The translations under genes and the position numbers were made by a program. This document shows, piece after piece, positions 1 through 9,777 of a stretch of 64,000 bases of DNA (position 1 is its first letter; every line of letters begins with the position of its first letter). The notes beneath the pieces are model-generated. The model did not search any database. It saw only the letters and a list, made by a program, of their open reading frames with translations, and was not told the origin of the DNA. The stretch comes from Bradyrhizobium sp. sBnM-33 (GTDB taxonomy: Bacteria; Pseudomonadota; Alphaproteobacteria; Rhizobiales; Xanthobacteraceae), in NCBI RefSeq assembly GCF_032917945.1, contig NZ_CP136624.1, positions 248,001-312,000 on the forward strand, read 5' to 3'.

Positions 1-1516
1 CGTCCATCTTGTAATCGAGCACGTCGACCACGACCTGCAGCACGGCTGAAATGATGCGGCTGCCGCCCGGCGAACCCGTCACCAGCACCGGCTTGCCGTC
101 CTTCAGCACGATGGTTGGCGACATCGACGACAGCGGCCTTTTGCCGGGGCCCGGCAAATTTGCTTCGAAGCCGACCAGGCCGAATGCGTTCGCCGCGCCG
201 GGTGCTGCGGTGAAGTCGTCGAGTTCGTTGTTGAGCAGCACGCCGGTGCCATCGGCGACGAGGCCGACGCCATAGGAAAAATTCAGCGTATAGGTGTTGC
301 TGACGGCATTGCCGCCGGAGTCGACGACGGAATAATGAGTGGTGTTGCTGCCCTCGCGCGGCGGGCTCACGGACAACGCGTCAGCGGGCGTAGCGCGCGC
401 AAGGTCGATGCTGGCGCGTTGCTTTGCCGCGTGGTCCTTCGCGATCAGGAGATTCGCCGGCGCGTTGACGAAGGCGGGATCGCCGAGATACCGCGCCCGG
501 TCGGCGTAAGCGCGCTTCATGGCCTCGATCATGAGATGCAGCGAAGGTGCGGAGCCTTGCTTCATGTCCGCCATCGGAAACCCTTCGAGAATGTTCAGCG
601 CCTCCAGTAGCACCGTGCCACCGGACGAGGGCAGCGGCATCGACACGATATCGTAGCCGTGATAGTTTCCGCGCACGGGCTTGCGGATCACGGCCTCGTA
701 GGATTTGAGATCATCTGCCGTCATGATGCCGCCGGCATCGCGCACGGCTTTTGCCAGCCGTTCGGCGACCGGCCCCGCATAAAATCCGCGCGGTCCCTGC
801 TCGGCAATCGCCGACAGCGTTGCCGCGAGATCGGCCTGAACCAGGCGGTCGCCCTCTCGCAGCGCCGTGCCATCGTCGCGGGAGAACGCCTTGGCCGAGT
901 TCGGCCAGCGCGCCATCCGGCGATACATGTCCGGCAGCGTGTCGGCGGTGTCGTCGGCGATCACGAAACCGTCTCGTGCGAGCTCGATGGCGGGCTTGAG
1001 GATTTGCGCGAGCGTGAAGCGGCCGGAGCCGTACTTCTCCAGCGCCAGCGCCAATCCGGCCACCGTGCCGGGCACGCCGATACCGAGCGCGGAATTGCGC
1101 GACTTGTCGGTATCGGGCTTGCCATCCGGTCCCAGAAACATATCGCGCGTGGTTGCGGCCGGTGCGGTCTCGCGATAGTCGATGGCGACGTCCTCATTGC
1201 GCTCGGCCGAATGGATCACCATGAAGCCGCCGCCGCCGATGTTTCCGGCGCGCGGATACGTGACGGCAAGCGCAAAGCCGGTGGCGACCGCGGCATCAAC
1301 CGCATTGCCGCCCCGCCGGAGAATGTCGGCGCCGACTTCTGCCGCGATCCTTTCCTGGGCGACCACCATGCCGTGCTCGGCTGGAATGGAGCGAACGGCG
1401 GAGAGGTCCGAGGGCGAATAAGAGCGGCGTTCCTGCGCAAAGGCGGTCGCGCCGAAGGCAAATATCAGCGCGATTGCGGCAATCGCCTTGCGCCGGCTGA
1501 TTGGAAAGATCGTCAT
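1..1516 (-). CDS. ggt: Gamma-glutamyltransferase (partial, 3' end lies outside the window)
   Basis: Reads leftward off the window edge; about 505 of an expected 550-590 codons are present. The ATG at 1516 opens a signal peptide (basic MTIFPISRRK, hydrophobic core, cleavage after TAFA), so the enzyme is periplasmic. The family is an Ntn-hydrolase that transfers or hydrolyses the gamma-glutamyl group of glutathione and self-cleaves before a threonine. The motif NTTHYSVVD is visible at 331-349, with the predicted catalytic and processing threonine at residue 392 (codon 341-343), close to Thr391 of the E. coli enzyme. The small-subunit signature TGSPGGSRII follows near 60-80. A divergent MFS gene starts 128 bp away. 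The identification is secure; the C-terminal residues cannot be seen. Confidence 0.95.
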   Translation of the reverse strand, partial: MTIFPISRRKAIAAIALIFAFGATAFAQERRSYSPSDLSAVRSIPAEHGMVVAQERIAAEVGADILRRGGNAVDAAVATGFALAVTYPRAGNIGGGGFMVIHSAERNEDVAIDYRETAPAATTRDMFLGPDGKPDTDKSRNSALGIGVPGTVAGLALALEKYGSGRFTLAQILKPAIELARDGFVIADDTADTLPDMYRRMARWPNSAKAFSRDDGTALREGDRLVQADLAATLSAIAEQGPRGFYAGPVAERLAKAVRDAGGIMTADDLKSYEAVIRKPVRGNYHGYDIVSMPLPSSGGTVLLEALNILEGFPMADMKQGSAPSLHLMIEAMKRAYADRARYLGDPAFVNAPANLLIAKDHAAKQRASIDLARATPADALSVSPPREGSNTTHYSVVDSGGNAVSNTYTLNFSYGVGLVADGTGVLLNNELDDFTAAPGAANAFGLVGFEANLPGPGKRPLSSMSPTIVLKDGKPVLVTGSPGGSRIISAVLQVVVDVLDYKMD

Positions 1517-1644
1517 CGAAAATCCGCCGCAGTTTGAGCCTGTGTGGCGCGTGGGCAACAGCGCCAGCGTTGGTGACGCATGCTATATGGGTTTGAATTC
1601 GGCACGCAAAACGCTTCGCGAGAGTTTTGAAGGAAATATCCGAC

Positions 1645-3030
1645 ATGGCGGTGATCGCTTCCGAGGCAGTTGGCGCCGAGATTCCGCAGGCGTATCCGCG
1701 CCGCGCCGCGGTCGTGAGCTGGATCTTCTTCGATTGGGCCGCGCAGCCTTATTTCACGCTGATCACCACGTTTGTCTTCGCGCCGTATTTCGCGGGCTTC
1801 GTCGCGCCGGATCCTGCGAGCGGGCAGGCGCTGTGGGGATTCGCCACCGCCGCCGCCGGTCTGATGATCGCGCTGCTGTCGCCGGTGCTGGGGGCCATCG
1901 CCGACGCCAGCGGCCGCCGCAAGCCGTGGATCGCCGGCTTCGGGTCGCTTTTGGTGATCGGCTCTTGCCTGATGTGGTTCGGAAAGCCGGGTGACCCCAG
2001 CGTCATCCCGCCGCTGTTGTTGGCCTATGCGATTGCGAGCATCGGTGTCGAATTCGCCACCGTCTTCAACAACGCGATGATGCCGACGCTGGTGCCGCCG
2101 GACAGAATCGGGCGGCTGTCCGGCACCGGGTGGGCGACCGGTTATATCGGCGGTATCCTCAGCCTCATCCTGGTGCTCGGCTTTCTGGCGGCCAGTCCCG
2201 AGACCGGGCGTACACTGTTCGGCCTGGCGCCGTTGTTCGGTCTCGATCCGGCCACGCATCAGGGTGATCGCATCGCCGGTCCCTTGACCGGCATCTGGTT
2301 CATCATTTTCGTGACGCCGATGTTCCTGTTCACACCGGATTATCCGGCCAAGCGCCCGATCCGCCAGGCGTTGCGCGAAGGATTGAGCGGGCTCAGGCGA
2401 ACGCTCGGCGAATTGCCGAAGCAGAAATCGATGGCGACGTTTCTGCTCGCCAACATGATCTATACCGACGGGCTGGTGTCGCTGTTTGCGTTCGGCGGCA
2501 TCTATGCCGCCGGCACGTTCGGTTGGCACACCATCCAGATCGGGACGTTCGGAATTCTGCTGGCAATCGCGGGCACCTTTGGCGCCTGGCTCGGCGGCAA
2601 GCTCGACGACAGGCTGGGACCCAAGCGCGTCATCGCCGGCAGTCTCTCGATCCTGCTGGTTGCGCTCGCCGCGATCTTGCTGGTCGACAAGGATTCGATC
2701 CTGTTCGTGCAGGTCGTCCCACCAGCTCCGGGCGGCGCACTGTTTTCCGGCGCCGCCGAGCGCGCCTATCTCGTACTCGGATGCCTGATCGGCGCGGCCG
2801 GCGGCCCGCTGCAGGCGGCGTCGCGCACGCTTCTGATCCGCCTCGCGCCGAAGGATCGCATCGCGCAATATTTTGGTTTGTTTGCGCTGACCGGGAAGGT
2901 GACCTCGTTCATCGGCCCGCTTCTGATCGGCACGGTCACGGCCGTCACCGCAAGCCAGAAGGCCGGCATGGCGCTGCTGGTGGTGTTTTTCGTTGCGGGC
3001 CTCGCGCTGCTGGCGCGGGTGAGGGAGTGA
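1645..3030 (+). CDS. MFS transporter, UMF1/Atg22-like family
   Basis: A 461-residue integral membrane protein with about 12 hydrophobic segments. The N-terminal SWIFFDWAAQPYFTL segment is typical of the UMF1 (Atg22-like) branch of the major facilitator superfamily. The ATG at 1645 is preferred because AAGGAA lies about 9 bp upstream; a TTG at 1627 would add six residues. It diverges from ggt. UMF1 members are inner-membrane permeases and this branch has been linked to amino-acid or peptide efflux, but the substrate here cannot be read from sequence. The long central loop around residues 190-260 is normal for the family. Confidence 0.9.
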   Translation: MAVIASEAVGAEIPQAYPRRAAVVSWIFFDWAAQPYFTLITTFVFAPYFAGFVAPDPASGQALWGFATAAAGLMIALLSPVLGAIADASGRRKPWIAGFGSLLVIGSCLMWFGKPGDPSVIPPLLLAYAIASIGVEFATVFNNAMMPTLVPPDRIGRLSGTGWATGYIGGILSLILVLGFLAASPETGRTLFGLAPLFGLDPATHQGDRIAGPLTGIWFIIFVTPMFLFTPDYPAKRPIRQALREGLSGLRRTLGELPKQKSMATFLLANMIYTDGLVSLFAFGGIYAAGTFGWHTIQIGTFGILLAIAGTFGAWLGGKLDDRLGPKRVIAGSLSILLVALAAILLVDKDSILFVQVVPPAPGGALFSGAAERAYLVLGCLIGAAGGPLQAASRTLLIRLAPKDRIAQYFGLFALTGKVTSFIGPLLIGTVTAVTASQKAGMALLVVFFVAGLALLARVRE

Positions 3031-3050
3031 GGGCGAGCGATTGGATCGGC

Positions 3051-3156
3051 TCGTCGTCCCCCGCGCGGGCGGGGGATCCAGTACGCCGCGGCTTATCAGT
3101 TCAATCACGAACGTCTCTGGAATACTGGATCACCCGCTTTCACGGGTGATGACGAC
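3051..3156. repeat. Palindromic intergenic element (about 106 bp, CGTC...GACG class)
   Basis: Starts TCGTCGTCCCCCGC and ends GGTGATGACGA; GGATCCAGTA inside the left part is matched by TACTGGATC in the right part. The element sits just after the MFS stop codon. It shares its CGTC/GACG termini and hairpin organisation with elements at 10639, 14261, 14941, 42517 and 62315. It is a non-coding dispersed repeat and may act as a transcript-end hairpin. Confidence 0.7.
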
Positions 3157-3600
3157 TGAATATGAGTTCGCGATCTCGCGACACACTGTGCCCGAGTTTT
3201 TCTCTCAACTTCCCGCCCTCTCATTCAGAGGGCGCAGGGAAGACCGGGTGCGCGCCGCACCCGCGGTCTCGTGTGCAACGTGCGCAAAAGAACACGCACA
3301 CGAGCATACAGGTACAGCGGGAGCATCCCGGCCTTCCCTGCGCAATGGCTTTACGGCTTACTTCGTGCTCTCCCCGGCGAACGGCTCTTTTGCCACCGTC
3401 GCCCCCGAGAAGCTTCGCTTCTCCTGGGACTTAATGCCAGCACCGCGACATCAGGACCACACGACTTCACCGTACGCGTCGGGCGCCTACGTCTTGTGCG
3501 CCATTCGCGTCCATCGCATCTCACCGCACGTTCGTGACGATCGCGAGCGCCCCTCAATGGGTGAGACGGCGGAGTTATGCGACTGATTTGCCTCGCACGT
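3157..3600. repeat. Dispersed mosaic intergenic repeat, no gene recognised
   Basis: About 440 bp between the MFS gene and purH, open in several frames but with no homologous protein I recognise. It contains local hairpins (for example CCCTCTCATTCAGAGGGCG, and GAAGCTTCGCTTC). I recognise this type of block from Bradyrhizobium and Rhodopseudomonas genomes, where its overlapping open frames are often annotated as spurious hypothetical proteins. I therefore call no CDS here. The remaining bases to 3774 hold nothing I can name except a fragment beginning GATTTGCCCGACACC, which I also associate with these mosaics. Confidence 0.55.
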
Positions 3601-3774
3601 TAAGCGAAATATTTTTGATTCCTGGGCTTGACACGATTTCGGAAAATCAGAAGTGATTTGCCCGACACCTGGATTTGTCGCCGTCGCTGCGCCACATCGT
3701 CATTGCGAGCCACCGGGTCGCGCGAATGCGAGCCCGGAGCGAGCCCGGAACGACTGGTGGAGCGTGTTCGTCGC

Positions 3775-5367
3775 TCAGTGCCTGAAATGCCTGACGCCGG
3801 TGAACACCATGGCGATGCCGTGGTCGTCGGCGGCCTTGATGACTTCTTCATCGCGCATCGAACCGCCGGGCTGGATCACCGCCGTTGCGCCGGCTTCGAT
3901 GCATGCCAGCATGCCGTCGGCGAAGGGGAAGAACGCATCGGATGCGACAACGGAGCCTTTGGTCAGCGGTTCGGCAAGCTTCATTTCGGCCGCAGCATCC
4001 TGCGCTTTGCGGGCGGCGATGCGCGCGGAATCGACCCGGCTCATCTGGCCGGCGCCGATGCCCACAGTGGCGAGATCCTTGGCGTAAATGATGGTGTTCG
4101 ACTTGACGTGCTTGGCGACGCGGAAGGCGAATTTGAGATCGCGCAGTTCGGCGTCGGTCGGTGCACGCTTGGTCGCGACCTTGATGTCCATGTCTTCGAC
4201 CACGGCATTGTCGCGGCTTTGCACAAGCAAGCCGCCGGCGACCGTCTTGGCGGTCAGGCCGACCGTGCGCGGGTCGGGCAGACCGCCCGCGAGCAATAGG
4301 CGCAAACTGCGCCTGCCGCCGATGATTGAGATCGCCTCTTCAGTGGCGTCGGGCGCGATGATAACTTCGGTGAAGATGCCGATGATAGCGCGCGCGGCCT
4401 CCGCATCCAGCGTGCGGTTGACTGCGATGATGCCGCCATAGGCCGACGTCGAGTCGCAGGCCAGCGCGCGGCGATAGGCGGTGACGAGATCGGGTCCCTC
4501 CGCAACGCCGCAGGGATTGGCGTGCTTGACGATCACGCAGGCCGCCGTGCGCTTCGGATCGAACTCCCCGACGCATTCGTAGGCCGCATCGGTATCATTG
4601 ATGTTGTTGTAGGACAGTTCCTTGCCCTGCAACTGGCGCGCGGTGGAGACGCCGGGCCGCTTGTCGGGTGTCGCATAGAACGCCGCGGTCTGGTGCGGGT
4701 TCTCGCCATAGCGCAAGGACTGGAGCAGCCGGCCGCCGAAGGCGCGGAAATCCGGCGCGTTGTCCTTGAGCTGAGTAGCAAACCAGTTCGAGATCGCAGC
4801 ATCGTAGGCGGCAGTGCGCGCATAGGCTTTTGCGGCGAGGCGGCGGCGTAACGCGAGTGTCGTTGCGCCCTTGTTAGCGGCGAGTTCGTCGAGCACGGCC
4901 TGATAGTCCTGCGCCTCGACGACGACGGCGACGTCGTCATGGTTTTTGGCTGCCGCCCGGATCATCGCCGGCCCGCCGATGTCGATATTCTCGATGCAGT
5001 CGGCGTAACTGGCGCTTTTGTCGACGGTCGCCTCGAACGGATAGAGGTTGACGACGAGCAGATCGATCGGCGCGATGCCGTGCGCCTTCATGGCGTCGGC
5101 GTGCTCCTTGTTGTCGCGGACCGCGAGCAGACCGCCATGCACCTTCGGATGCAGCGTCTTGACCCGGCCGTCCATCATTTCCGGAAAGCCCGTCAGCTCC
5201 GAGACGTCCTTGACCTGCAGTCCGGCCGCCGCGATTGCCTTCGCGGTGCCGCCGGTGGAGACGAGCTCGACACCATGTCCGGCCAATGCCTTGGCAAATT
5301 CGATCAGGCCGGTCTTGTCGGAAACGGACAACAGGGCGCGGGTCACACGGCGCGGATGGTCGGTCAT
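3775..5367 (-). CDS. purH: Bifunctional AICAR transformylase / IMP cyclohydrolase
   Basis: 530 residues, the usual PurH length. It catalyses the last two steps of de novo purine synthesis: formylation of AICAR with 10-formyl-THF and ring closure to IMP. The N-terminal IMP cyclohydrolase domain (MGS-like fold) begins [10 protein letters not shown] at residue 11 and contains [15 protein letters not shown] near residues 65-79. The transformylase domain contains RYGENPHQ (219-226) and the catalytic KHANPCG (Lys281, His282). The open frame extends upstream to 5550, but those 61 residues are arginine/proline rich and unlike the family, so the ATG at 5367 is used. It lies downstream of rsmB and the heparinase-like gene on the same strand. 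Confidence 0.97.
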   Translation of the reverse strand: MTDHPRRVTRALLSVSDKTGLIEFAKALAGHGVELVSTGGTAKAIAAAGLQVKDVSELTGFPEMMDGRVKTLHPKVHGGLLAVRDNKEHADAMKAHGIAPIDLLVVNLYPFEATVDKSASYADCIENIDIGGPAMIRAAAKNHDDVAVVVEAQDYQAVLDELAANKGATTLALRRRLAAKAYARTAAYDAAISNWFATQLKDNAPDFRAFGGRLLQSLRYGENPHQTAAFYATPDKRPGVSTARQLQGKELSYNNINDTDAAYECVGEFDPKRTAACVIVKHANPCGVAEGPDLVTAYRRALACDSTSAYGGIIAVNRTLDAEAARAIIGIFTEVIIAPDATEEAISIIGGRRSLRLLLAGGLPDPRTVGLTAKTVAGGLLVQSRDNAVVEDMDIKVATKRAPTDAELRDLKFAFRVAKHVKSNTIIYAKDLATVGIGAGQMSRVDSARIAARKAQDAAAEMKLAEPLTKGSVVASDAFFPFADGMLACIEAGATAVIQPGGSMRDEEVIKAADDHGIAMVFTGVRHFRH

Positions 5368-5473
5368 GGCTGGATTCCTGGCTGTTAAGGCCAGCCCGGT
5401 AGCATGGTTTGGCCGGCCATGAAACCGCCAGAAGGCGCCAAATCCGGGTGTGGAGATCTGGCCGGGAAGGGGC

Positions 5474-7189
5474 TCAGAGCGGCAATTCCGGCTCGCGCCG
5501 CGCATGACGCCGGGCGGCGGTCGCGCCCGCCGACGTGCTCGATCGGACAAAGCTCCAGCGGACCGAGGAGGCGTGGCGGGAATCCTGGCGGATCACGATC
5601 TGGGCGGTGCGGCGCGGGCCGTCATTGCCGGCCAGAAACACGCTGTCCTCGAGATCGACCTTGTCGTCGAGCGCCTCGAAGGTCCAGACGTCGCGGCTGG
5701 GCAATACCAGCATGACGCCGCGCGCATCGCTGAGGCGGCTGGCCTTCACCGCGGGATGCAGGTGAAACCGCAGGGCAAAATCGGTATCGCCGCCCTTGAT
5801 GCGCGTCCCCGGCGCCGGCGAAACGGTGTCCTCGCCGTCGAGTCTTGCGCCGTCATGGGAGATCATCAGCACCCGGCGATGCACGACGCCGAAGCGGGCG
5901 AGATAGCCGTCATGCGAGGTGGTCAGGAGATCGCCGTCGGCCACCGACTCGCGGTAGCTTTCCACGTTGGCCGGACCGCTGACGACCGGCGCGCCCTGCA
6001 GCAGGCGCTTCATCGCCGACAATTCAACGAACTGGCACGAGGACGTGTCGTGATAGGTCAGGGTCGAATGCGCTGCGGTGCTGCGCGCAAACGTGCGCCA
6101 ATTATCCCGGCCGGTCGAGGGCATCCCGCAATTGACCACGATCCGGCTCGGCCCGGAAGACAGCTCGAACGAGAGACATCCGGCGTGCGCTTCCTGGCTG
6201 ACATTCGGCGGAGGCGGTGGGCCGGTATCGATGATCACAGTCGTGGTGCCGGCGTCGAGCCGCTGGAAGCCGGTATGCGGCATGTTCGCCATCGGCACGC
6301 CGTGCGTGTCGTCATAGGCGAGCAGCGTCGCCACCAGGTCCGAGGGCGCGCTGCTCATGCCGTTGAACAGTGCAAAGCTGCCGTCGCCATGACGGAAAAA
6401 GCGCAGCATCGGCATCATGCGGTCGATCGCATTCAACAGCGCGGGCGGCGGCGCGATGTTGCGGGCGGCAAAGGTTTGGCGCAGGGGCAGGAGATCGCTG
6501 AGCAGTTCGACCAGCGCGCCGGGGTTGCGCGAAATGTGCCCGCCATCGGGCTGGATCTGGCGCTGCAACTCGTCGGAAAGCCGCCGCGTGGCGGAGCGGA
6601 TGTGTCGCGCCTGATTGGCCAGGCACAGCGAGGCGTAGCACAACGCGATCAGGACCTGCAGCCGCGGCACACCGTCGGCGATGTCGAGCATCGTGTAGCG
6701 AAGATATCGAATTTCGCGGGTCAGCCCACGCAGATATTTGCGATAGAATTTTCCGTCGGTGTCGCTGAGCACCAGCGGCGCCTGCGACAACAGCGAGATC
6801 ACGCGGCGGGCCAGCACGTCGGGGCGGCGTTCGAGCGGCCGCTTGCGCGCCGGATTTGAGATCCAGTCATCGACCAGCGAGCGGGCATTGGCGCGGGTCA
6901 GCGCGGTGTCGGCGGCGCGCAGGTGCCGCAGCCAGCCGAAGCCGAGCAGCGCGACTTCCCAATCTTCCGACGGCGGCTCGAGATCGAAGACCGAGCGGCC
7001 ATGGCAGGTAACGATTTTGCCGGCGAACACGAAGCGGCCGGCATAGATTTCCGCGGCGCGGGTGGCGTCGGCGGTGCGCAGGTCATGCGGGGCGATGATC
7101 AGCCGGTCGGCGCGGCCGGGCCACAGCCGCGATACCGCCACCGTTGCGCCGGTCGCGCGCGCGATCACGGTCCGCGCCGAGCGGCTCAT
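5474..7189 (-). CDS. Heparinase II/III family protein
   Basis: 571 residues from ATG 7189 (609 if the in-frame ATG at 7303 is used). No clear Shine-Dalgarno separates the two, and the shorter start is favoured because homology-like sequence begins at [14 protein letters not shown]. The N-terminal half resembles the alpha-toroid of heparinase II/III proteins and the C-terminal half (for example [28 protein letters not shown]) the beta-sandwich lyase domain. Family members are polysaccharide lyases acting on uronic-acid glycans, but the bacterial cytosolic-type proteins beside rsmB and purH are not biochemically defined as far as I know. I see no classical signal peptide. It sits between rsmB and purH on the same strand. 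Confidence 0.85.
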   Translation of the reverse strand: MSRSARTVIARATGATVAVSRLWPGRADRLIIAPHDLRTADATRAAEIYAGRFVFAGKIVTCHGRSVFDLEPPSEDWEVALLGFGWLRHLRAADTALTRANARSLVDDWISNPARKRPLERRPDVLARRVISLLSQAPLVLSDTDGKFYRKYLRGLTREIRYLRYTMLDIADGVPRLQVLIALCYASLCLANQARHIRSATRRLSDELQRQIQPDGGHISRNPGALVELLSDLLPLRQTFAARNIAPPPALLNAIDRMMPMLRFFRHGDGSFALFNGMSSAPSDLVATLLAYDDTHGVPMANMPHTGFQRLDAGTTTVIIDTGPPPPPNVSQEAHAGCLSFELSSGPSRIVVNCGMPSTGRDNWRTFARSTAAHSTLTYHDTSSCQFVELSAMKRLLQGAPVVSGPANVESYRESVADGDLLTTSHDGYLARFGVVHRRVLMISHDGARLDGEDTVSPAPGTRIKGGDTDFALRFHLHPAVKASRLSDARGVMLVLPSRDVWTFEALDDKVDLEDSVFLAGNDGPRRTAQIVIRQDSRHASSVRWSFVRSSTSAGATAARRHARREPELPL

Positions 7190-7351
7190 GATAAGCGTCG
7201 AGATGCGTCTGCGTTGAGCGACCGACACGCCGTGCCTTGGCTTTAAGGAGGGAGGGGTATTCTGACGAATCCTTTTAATCCGGAAACGCCGGTAAGGCAC
7301 CATCTTGAAGAGGGACGAATCACTCGAAGGCGGGAAGATTCCGGTCTAAAA

Positions 7352-8695
7352 TCAGGTTTTTACCAGTCGCGCCGCGTAAAATCCATCCAGCCCGCCGAGT
7401 CGGGGGTCGGCATGGGGCAAATGACAGGGCAGGGTCCGCAAATCGCCGCTTGCGGTCACGATTTCGCTGAGGCCCGCAACTTCGTCCACCTCGATCGGGG
7501 CGCGACGCACGCCCGATTCGGTAGCGAGCAGGGACGCGACCGCCTGCTCACCTTCCTCGGGCTCCAACGAACAGGTGCAATAGACCAGCGTCCCGCCCGG
7601 CTTGAGCAGCGCGACCGCCTTTTGCAGCAACCGTTTCTGTAGCGCGGATAGCGCCGCAATGTCGGCTTCCTGACGCAGCCAAGCGACATCGGGGTGACGG
7701 CGGATGGTGCCGGTGGAGGTGCATGGTGCATCCACCAGCACGCCGTCGTAACCGCCATTGCCTTGCCATTCGACCGCATCGGTCACCACGTCATCGGCCT
7801 GGAGCGAAAGCCGAGCCAGGTTGTCGCGCAGCCGTGCCATGCGCCCCGGCGAGCGATCGACCGCGGTGACGCGCGCGCCGGCGTGCGCGAGCTGCGCGGT
7901 CTTGCCGCCGGGCGCGGCGCAGAGGTCGACGATGCTCTTGCCGGCGACATCGCCGAACAACCGCGCCGGCAGCGCGGCGGCGGCGTCCTGTACCCACCAC
8001 TGTCCCTCGGAGAAACCGGGCAGCATGGTCACCGAACCCTGCAGCAGCGTGCGCACGGTTCCAGTCGGCAAGGCTTCGCCATGCAGGCGGCTCGCCCATT
8101 GCGCTGCGTCCGCCTTCACAGTGATGTCAAGCGACGGCTCGTGGCCGATGGCGCGCGCCATCTCCCGCGCGGTGGTCTCGCCATAGGCGCCGATCCAGCG
8201 CGCGAGCAGCCATGGCGGAACATCAAGCGTCTGCGACTTGATTTCCTCGATCAGCGGTTGTCCCTCACGGGCGCAACGGCGCAGCACGGCGTTGACGAGG
8301 CCGGCATACTTTGCGGCGCGGCGGTCCGATTGCACCAGCCGTACCGAGAGATCGACGGCGGCATGATCGGGCACGTCCATCCAGAGAATCTGCGCCGCGC
8401 CGATCAGAAGCGCGCTCTGTGCCCGCGGCGCATCGGTCGGAATGCCGCGATCGAGCAGGCGCGACAGCACATGGCCGAGCGTGCCGAGCCGCCGCAGGAT
8501 CGTCGCCACCAGCCGCCGCATCAACGCGCGGTCGCGATCGGCGAGCGTTTTCAGTCCGGGATGAGCGCCCGTGCCGTCGAGTTGATCGTCGAGGGTGCGA
8601 TGCTTGTGCAGCACGCCGTCGAGAATGTCAGCCGCGATCCGCCGCGCCGCGAGGCCGGGCACTTCTGAAGGTACTGCGAATCTTGAAGGGGGCAT
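7352..8695 (-). CDS. rsmB: 16S rRNA (cytosine-C5-)-methyltransferase RsmB-like
   Basis: 447 residues from ATG 8695. The N-terminal NusB-like RNA-binding domain (about residues 10-140) is followed by a SAM-dependent RNA m5C methyltransferase domain. The SAM-binding segment VDLCAAPGGKTAQLAHAG and the two catalytic-cysteine motifs DAPCTSTG and YCTCSLEPEEGE are all present. RsmB methylates C967 of 16S rRNA during small-subunit assembly. The longer open frame to 8974 was rejected because its extra 93 residues overlap the opposite-strand SDHAF4-like gene and do not resemble RsmB. The stop is 48 bp from the upper heparinase-like start, consistent with one transcript. Confidence 0.93.
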   Translation of the reverse strand: MPPSRFAVPSEVPGLAARRIAADILDGVLHKHRTLDDQLDGTGAHPGLKTLADRDRALMRRLVATILRRLGTLGHVLSRLLDRGIPTDAPRAQSALLIGAAQILWMDVPDHAAVDLSVRLVQSDRRAAKYAGLVNAVLRRCAREGQPLIEEIKSQTLDVPPWLLARWIGAYGETTAREMARAIGHEPSLDITVKADAAQWASRLHGEALPTGTVRTLLQGSVTMLPGFSEGQWWVQDAAAALPARLFGDVAGKSIVDLCAAPGGKTAQLAHAGARVTAVDRSPGRMARLRDNLARLSLQADDVVTDAVEWQGNGGYDGVLVDAPCTSTGTIRRHPDVAWLRQEADIAALSALQKRLLQKAVALLKPGGTLVYCTCSLEPEEGEQAVASLLATESGVRRAPIEVDEVAGLSEIVTASGDLRTLPCHLPHADPRLGGLDGFYAARLVKT

Positions 8696-8855
8696 GAAGC
8701 AGCAATGTCTCGGAAGGCGGAAAGGTTTCGGCTCATGCCAAGGAAATGAAACGCTCATTTGGCATGCGAATATGCCAAATGTAAGAATCGCCACAGACAA
8801 TTTCTCGATTGTGATGTCATCTGTGCGCCCATCCCGTGCTATGGGAGAAGTTGCG

Positions 8856-9065
8856 ATGACAGACAATTCTTCATCCCCCGCGCCGGTTGCGGAACGCAAG
8901 AAGCTGACGCCCGCGGCCGAGCGCGCGCTCGCCGAGGCCGAAGCGCGCCGCAAGGCCGCCGCGGCCAGCGCCACGCCGCAGCAGAAGGAATTCCAGGGTC
9001 CGAAGGGACCGGAACCGACCCGCTACGGCGATTGGGAGCGCAAAGGAATCGCGTCGGATTTTTGA
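8856..9065 (+). CDS. DUF1674 protein, SDHAF4-like (succinate dehydrogenase assembly factor)
   Basis: 69 residues from ATG 8856, preceded by GGGAGAAG at good spacing. The alanine/glutamate-rich N-terminus is probably disordered. The C-terminus ends in PTRYGDWERKGIASDF, the conserved tail of DUF1674/SDHAF4 proteins, whose characterised members help assemble the flavoprotein subunit of succinate dehydrogenase. It diverges from rsmB. The assignment rests on this C-terminal signature, which is quite specific. Confidence 0.88.
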   Translation: MTDNSSSPAPVAERKKLTPAAERALAEAEARRKAAAASATPQQKEFQGPKGPEPTRYGDWERKGIASDF

Positions 9066-9125
9066 GGGCCAAGAATAGGCACTGGGCCTTTGCCGGACGA
9101 CCCGACTCAGCTCTTAGTCGGGAAC

Positions 9126-9725
9126 ATGCCCCCATACGAGAGAACGAATGCATACCGGACCCCGCGCCGGGGTCTTTTTCGCCGCTGGTTTTCGGCAGCG
9201 CTGCCGTGGGTATTCGTGCTTTGCGTGGCGTCGGCGACGACGCTGCCGGTGCGGGACTGGGTGCGGCGGTTGTTGCCGAGTTCAGCCGACAGCCAGGCGG
9301 CGCGCGATGCCGAGATGGTGTGGAAACGCGCCGGAAATTCCAACCAGCGCTATTCCGTCGATGTGATCCGCACAATCGATGGCGACACCTTCGAGGCGCG
9401 CGTTCATTTGGAAACGGGTCTCGAGCCCACCACGCGCATTCGCCTGCGCGGCATCGATGCGCCCGAGTTGCAGGCATCCTGTCCACAGGAACTGCAGATG
9501 GCAGAGGCTGCGACGGGCGCGTTGCGCAGATTGCTCGGCGACGGCGGAGTCACCATTTCGAATATCGGGCCGGACAAATATTCCGGCCGGGTTGTCGCCG
9601 ACGCAGCGACGAGGCACACCGCAAATATTTCGAGCACGATGCTGGCGGCAGGTCACGCGCGCCCTTATGGCGGCGGTCATCGCAACGGCTGGTGTGCGAA
9701 CGCAAGCCAACCCTTATCCAAATGA
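9126..9725 (+). CDS. Thermonuclease (SNase-like) family protein, membrane anchored
   Basis: 199 residues from ATG 9126 (211 if the in-frame ATG at 9090 is used). One hydrophobic segment near residues 25-40 (ALPWVFVLCVASATTL) suggests a signal anchor with the enzyme in the periplasm. The staphylococcal-nuclease-like domain starts at YSVDVIRTIDGDTFEARV and contains RIRLRGIDAPEL, matching the Arg/Asp active-site region of SNase. The second half is shorter than usual, though the GRVVADA segment is recognisable. It converges with the L,D-transpeptidase gene across a shared terminator hairpin. Confidence 0.85.
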   Translation: MPPYERTNAYRTPRRGLFRRWFSAALPWVFVLCVASATTLPVRDWVRRLLPSSADSQAARDAEMVWKRAGNSNQRYSVDVIRTIDGDTFEARVHLETGLEPTTRIRLRGIDAPELQASCPQELQMAEAATGALRRLLGDGGVTISNIGPDKYSGRVVADAATRHTANISSTMLAAGHARPYGGGHRNGWCANASQPLSK

Positions 9726-9728
9726 AAT

Positions 9729-9756
9729 GAAAAAGCCGCGCGACCGCGCGGCTCTT
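9729..9756 (-). terminator. Rho-independent terminator shared by convergent genes
   Basis: Perfect 9-bp stem AGCCGCGCG / CGCGCGGCT with a 2-nt gap, at 9734-9753. On the minus strand it is followed by TTTTTC, so it should end the L,D-transpeptidase transcript; on the plus strand the tail CTCTTA is weaker and may serve the thermonuclease gene. Confidence 0.85.
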
Positions 9757-9777
9757 ACGATTCAATCGTTCAGCCGA

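Noticed and set aside
1513..3108. 531-codon minus-strand frame
   Set aside because: Opposite the MFS gene, rich in Arg/Gln/Glu with no hydrophobic or catalytic pattern; shadow frame.
3162..3586. Overlapping small frames in the mosaic repeat
   Set aside because: Three frames are open through one repeat; none has a ribosome site or a protein family, and such ORFs are typical over-annotations of this repeat.
5368..5473. ZTP or other riboswitch before purH
   Set aside because: The 106-bp leader shows no conserved riboswitch core that I can recognise.
5450..6859. 469-codon plus-strand frame
   Set aside because: Opposite the heparinase-like gene; no start context and shadow-like composition.
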